Positions 62,626 to 64,000 of a DNA stretch of 64,000 nucleotides are shown here, piece by piece; the first letter of the stretch is position 1, and every line of letters begins with the position of its first letter. Origin of the DNA: Pseudomonas quebecensis (GTDB lineage: Bacteria > Pseudomonadota > Gammaproteobacteria > Pseudomonadales > Pseudomonadaceae); NCBI RefSeq assembly GCF_026410085.1, contig NZ_CP112866.1, positions 1,612,001-1,676,000 of the forward strand, in the 5' to 3' direction. Position numbers and translations under genes: made by a program. The notes under the pieces are model-generated. The model was not told the origin of the DNA and searched no databases. It saw nothing but the letters and a program-made list of their open reading frames with translations.

Positions 62626-64000
62626 CTACTTGCGATCCAGCCACACCGTCTGTGCATTGCAGAATTCCCGCACGCCAAAGTGCGACAACTCACGGCCGAA
62701 CCCGCTCTTTTTCACACCGCCAAAAGCGACGCGCGGATCGGAAACGCTGAACGCATTGACGAAGATACCGCCAGTCTCCAGTTGGTCGGCGATCTGGCGT
62801 GCCTTGGCCGGATCCTCGGTGAAAATGCTGGCGGTGAGGCCGAACTCGCTGTCATTGGCCAGGGCCACGGCGTGGTTGGCATCGCGGGCAGTGATGATCG
62901 AGGCTACCGGGCCGAACAGTTCTTGTTTGAAAGAGGTCATCTGATCGGTCACGTCCGCCAGGACCGTCGGCTGATAATAGTTGCCGGTTCCCTCAACTTT
63001 GTCGCCGCCCAGCAGCAGGGTAGCGCCCTCGTTCAAGGTCGCCTGGACTTGCCCATGCAATTCGTCGCGCAGGTCGAAGCGCGCCATCGGGCCGATGTAA
63101 GTGCTGGTGGCGGTCGGGTCGCCCATGGCCAGGGCACGACTGGCTTCGACGAACTTGGCGGTAAATGCCTGCGCCACGCCTTCTTCTATGATCAGGCGCT
63201 TGGCGGCGGCGCAAACCTGGCCGCTGTTCTGGAAGCGGCCGATGACGGCGGCCTGCACGGCGGCGTCGAGGTCGGCGTCGTTGAGCACGATAAACGGGTC
63301 GGAGCCGCCCAGTTCCAGCACACATTTTTTCAGCGCGGCGCCGGCCTGCGAGCCAATGGCCATGCCGGCCCGCACGCTGCCGGTGAGGGTAACGGCGGCG
63401 ACACGGGGATCGGCAATCGCGGTGGACACACCGTCCTGGGTCACGTTGATCACTTCGAACGCGCCATCAAGGAAACCAGCTTGTTGGAACGCGGCTTTGA
63501 TCAGGTAGGCGCTGCCCATCACATTCGGTGCGTGCTTGAGCACGTAGGTGTTGCCGGCGAGCAGGGTCGGCACGGCGCCGCGCAGCACCTGCCAGACTGG
63601 GAAGTTCCAGGGCATCACGGCAAGGATCGGGCCCAGCGGGCGGTACTCGATGTGGGCCGTGCCGTTGTCCACCAGGGTCGGTTCCGGGGCGAGCATGGCC
63701 GGGCCATGGGCGGCGTACCACTCGCTGAGCTGGGCGCATTTTTCGATTTCGGCACGGGCCTGTGCAATGGGTTTGCCCATTTCGAGGGTGATCATCTGCG
63801 CCATGGCTTCGGCCTGATCGCGCAGAGCGGTGGCCAGGGCCAGCAGCAGCTCGGCACGCTGGCCGACCGGCTGGCGGCGCCAAGTGCGGAACGCGGCGGT
63901 GGCGCGGTCCAGAGCGGCGTCCAACTGCGCCGCCGTTTCATAGGGGTAGCTGCCGACGGTTTCGCCGGTGGCCGGGTTAATCGAGAGGGCGTGGGTCTGA
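62626..64000 (-). CDS. NAD(P)-dependent aldehyde (succinate-semialdehyde type) dehydrogenase, partial
   Basis: The last ~455 residues of an aldehyde dehydrogenase; the N-terminus is beyond the right edge (the visible start is LSINPATGETVGSYPYETAA). MPWNFPVWQVLRGAVPTLLA, LELGGSDPFIVLNDADLD with the catalytic Glu, and RFQNSGQVCAAAKRLI with the catalytic Cys are present. The LxGGSDPF/GQVCAAAKR form is typical of the Sad/AldX group. Its substrate is probably succinate semialdehyde or a related aldehyde. No neighbouring gab gene is in the window. Confidence 0.88.
   Translation of the reverse strand, partial: QTHALSINPATGETVGSYPYETAAQLDAALDRATAAFRTWRRQPVGQRAELLLALATALRDQAEAMAQMITLEMGKPIAQARAEIEKCAQLSEWYAAHGPAMLAPEPTLVDNGTAHIEYRPLGPILAVMPWNFPVWQVLRGAVPTLLAGNTYVLKHAPNVMGSAYLIKAAFQQAGFLDGAFEVINVTQDGVSTAIADPRVAAVTLTGSVRAGMAIGSQAGAALKKCVLELGGSDPFIVLNDADLDAAVQAAVIGRFQNSGQVCAAAKRLIIEEGVAQAFTAKFVEASRALAMGDPTATSTYIGPMARFDLRDELHGQVQATLNEGATLLLGGDKVEGTGNYYQPTVLADVTDQMTSFKQELFGPVASIITARDANHAVALANDSEFGLTASIFTEDPAKARQIADQLETGGIFVNAFSVSDPRVAFGGVKKSGFGRELSHFGVREFCNAQTVWLDRK

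Noticed and set aside
1..64000. tRNA or rRNA genes
   Set aside because: No cloverleaf-like conserved GGTTCGA-type T-loop blocks or rRNA signatures were noticed on either strand.

Overview
The window looks like chromosomal DNA of a fluorescens-group Pseudomonas. The evidence is high-GC coding sequence, Pseudomonas-type REP/REPIN repeats with their RAYT transposase, DUF6124-type small proteins, a glucarate (gud) locus, FIST and HAMP chemoreceptors, a MocR regulator and a cobalamin-riboswitch-controlled BtuFCD-like transporter. It is mostly chromosome background interrupted by AT-rich accessory patches. No rRNA, tRNA, CRISPR array or intact prophage was seen.

Layout. 0-8 kb: TetR/MFS divergent pair, a secreted NucA-type nuclease, small DUF1289 and DUF2986 proteins, a YeeE/YedE sulfur-type permease, an orphan panB preceded by a perfect 10-bp inverted repeat, and a MocR regulator with an MFS exporter. 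7.8-18.2 kb is the accessory core: a decayed alpha/beta hydrolase; a two-gene cassette (small Sec-secreted protein plus a ~450-residue Ser/Thr-rich protein of unknown function) present twice, each copy behind the same 105-bp element; a soluble FIST chemoreceptor; a MITE-like insertion; a DUF6124 gene with a C4/P4-CI-like antisense leader; an AraC remnant; and a LysE exporter. The second cassette has an in-frame stop in its small gene.

18.5-29.5 kb: msrA, gudD-gudP with a divergent FadR-type regulator, trmK, a membrane chemoreceptor, a YbhE-type lactonase, and a RAYT gene flanked by REPINs. 29.6-43 kb: OPT transporter, GST, an S8 protease whose catalytic Asp is Glu, an MFS transporter, lipoproteins, a frameshifted BPL_N protein, AraC regulators, a three-gene M48 protease operon and a DUF1176 protein. 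43-52 kb: gene debris, SDR plus Crp/Fnr regulator, a second DUF6124-type gene with the same C4-like leader, chrA, tspO and a HSL-type hydrolase. 52.2-52.9 kb: three tandem copies of a ~225-bp REPIN unit. 52.9-64 kb: BtuFCD-like operon with its riboswitch, a leaderless NUC nuclease divergent from a protealysin-like M4 protease with an emfourin-type inhibitor gene, an MFS/LysR divergent pair, a response regulator with a KaiC-like ATPase, and an aldehyde dehydrogenase running off the end.

The two most unusual signals are the duplicated C4/CI-like antisense RNA leaders upstream of DUF6124-type genes (14.4 and 47.8 kb), and the duplicated secreted-protein/effector-like cassette with its shared 105-bp upstream element (8.4-10.5 and 16.0-18.1 kb).
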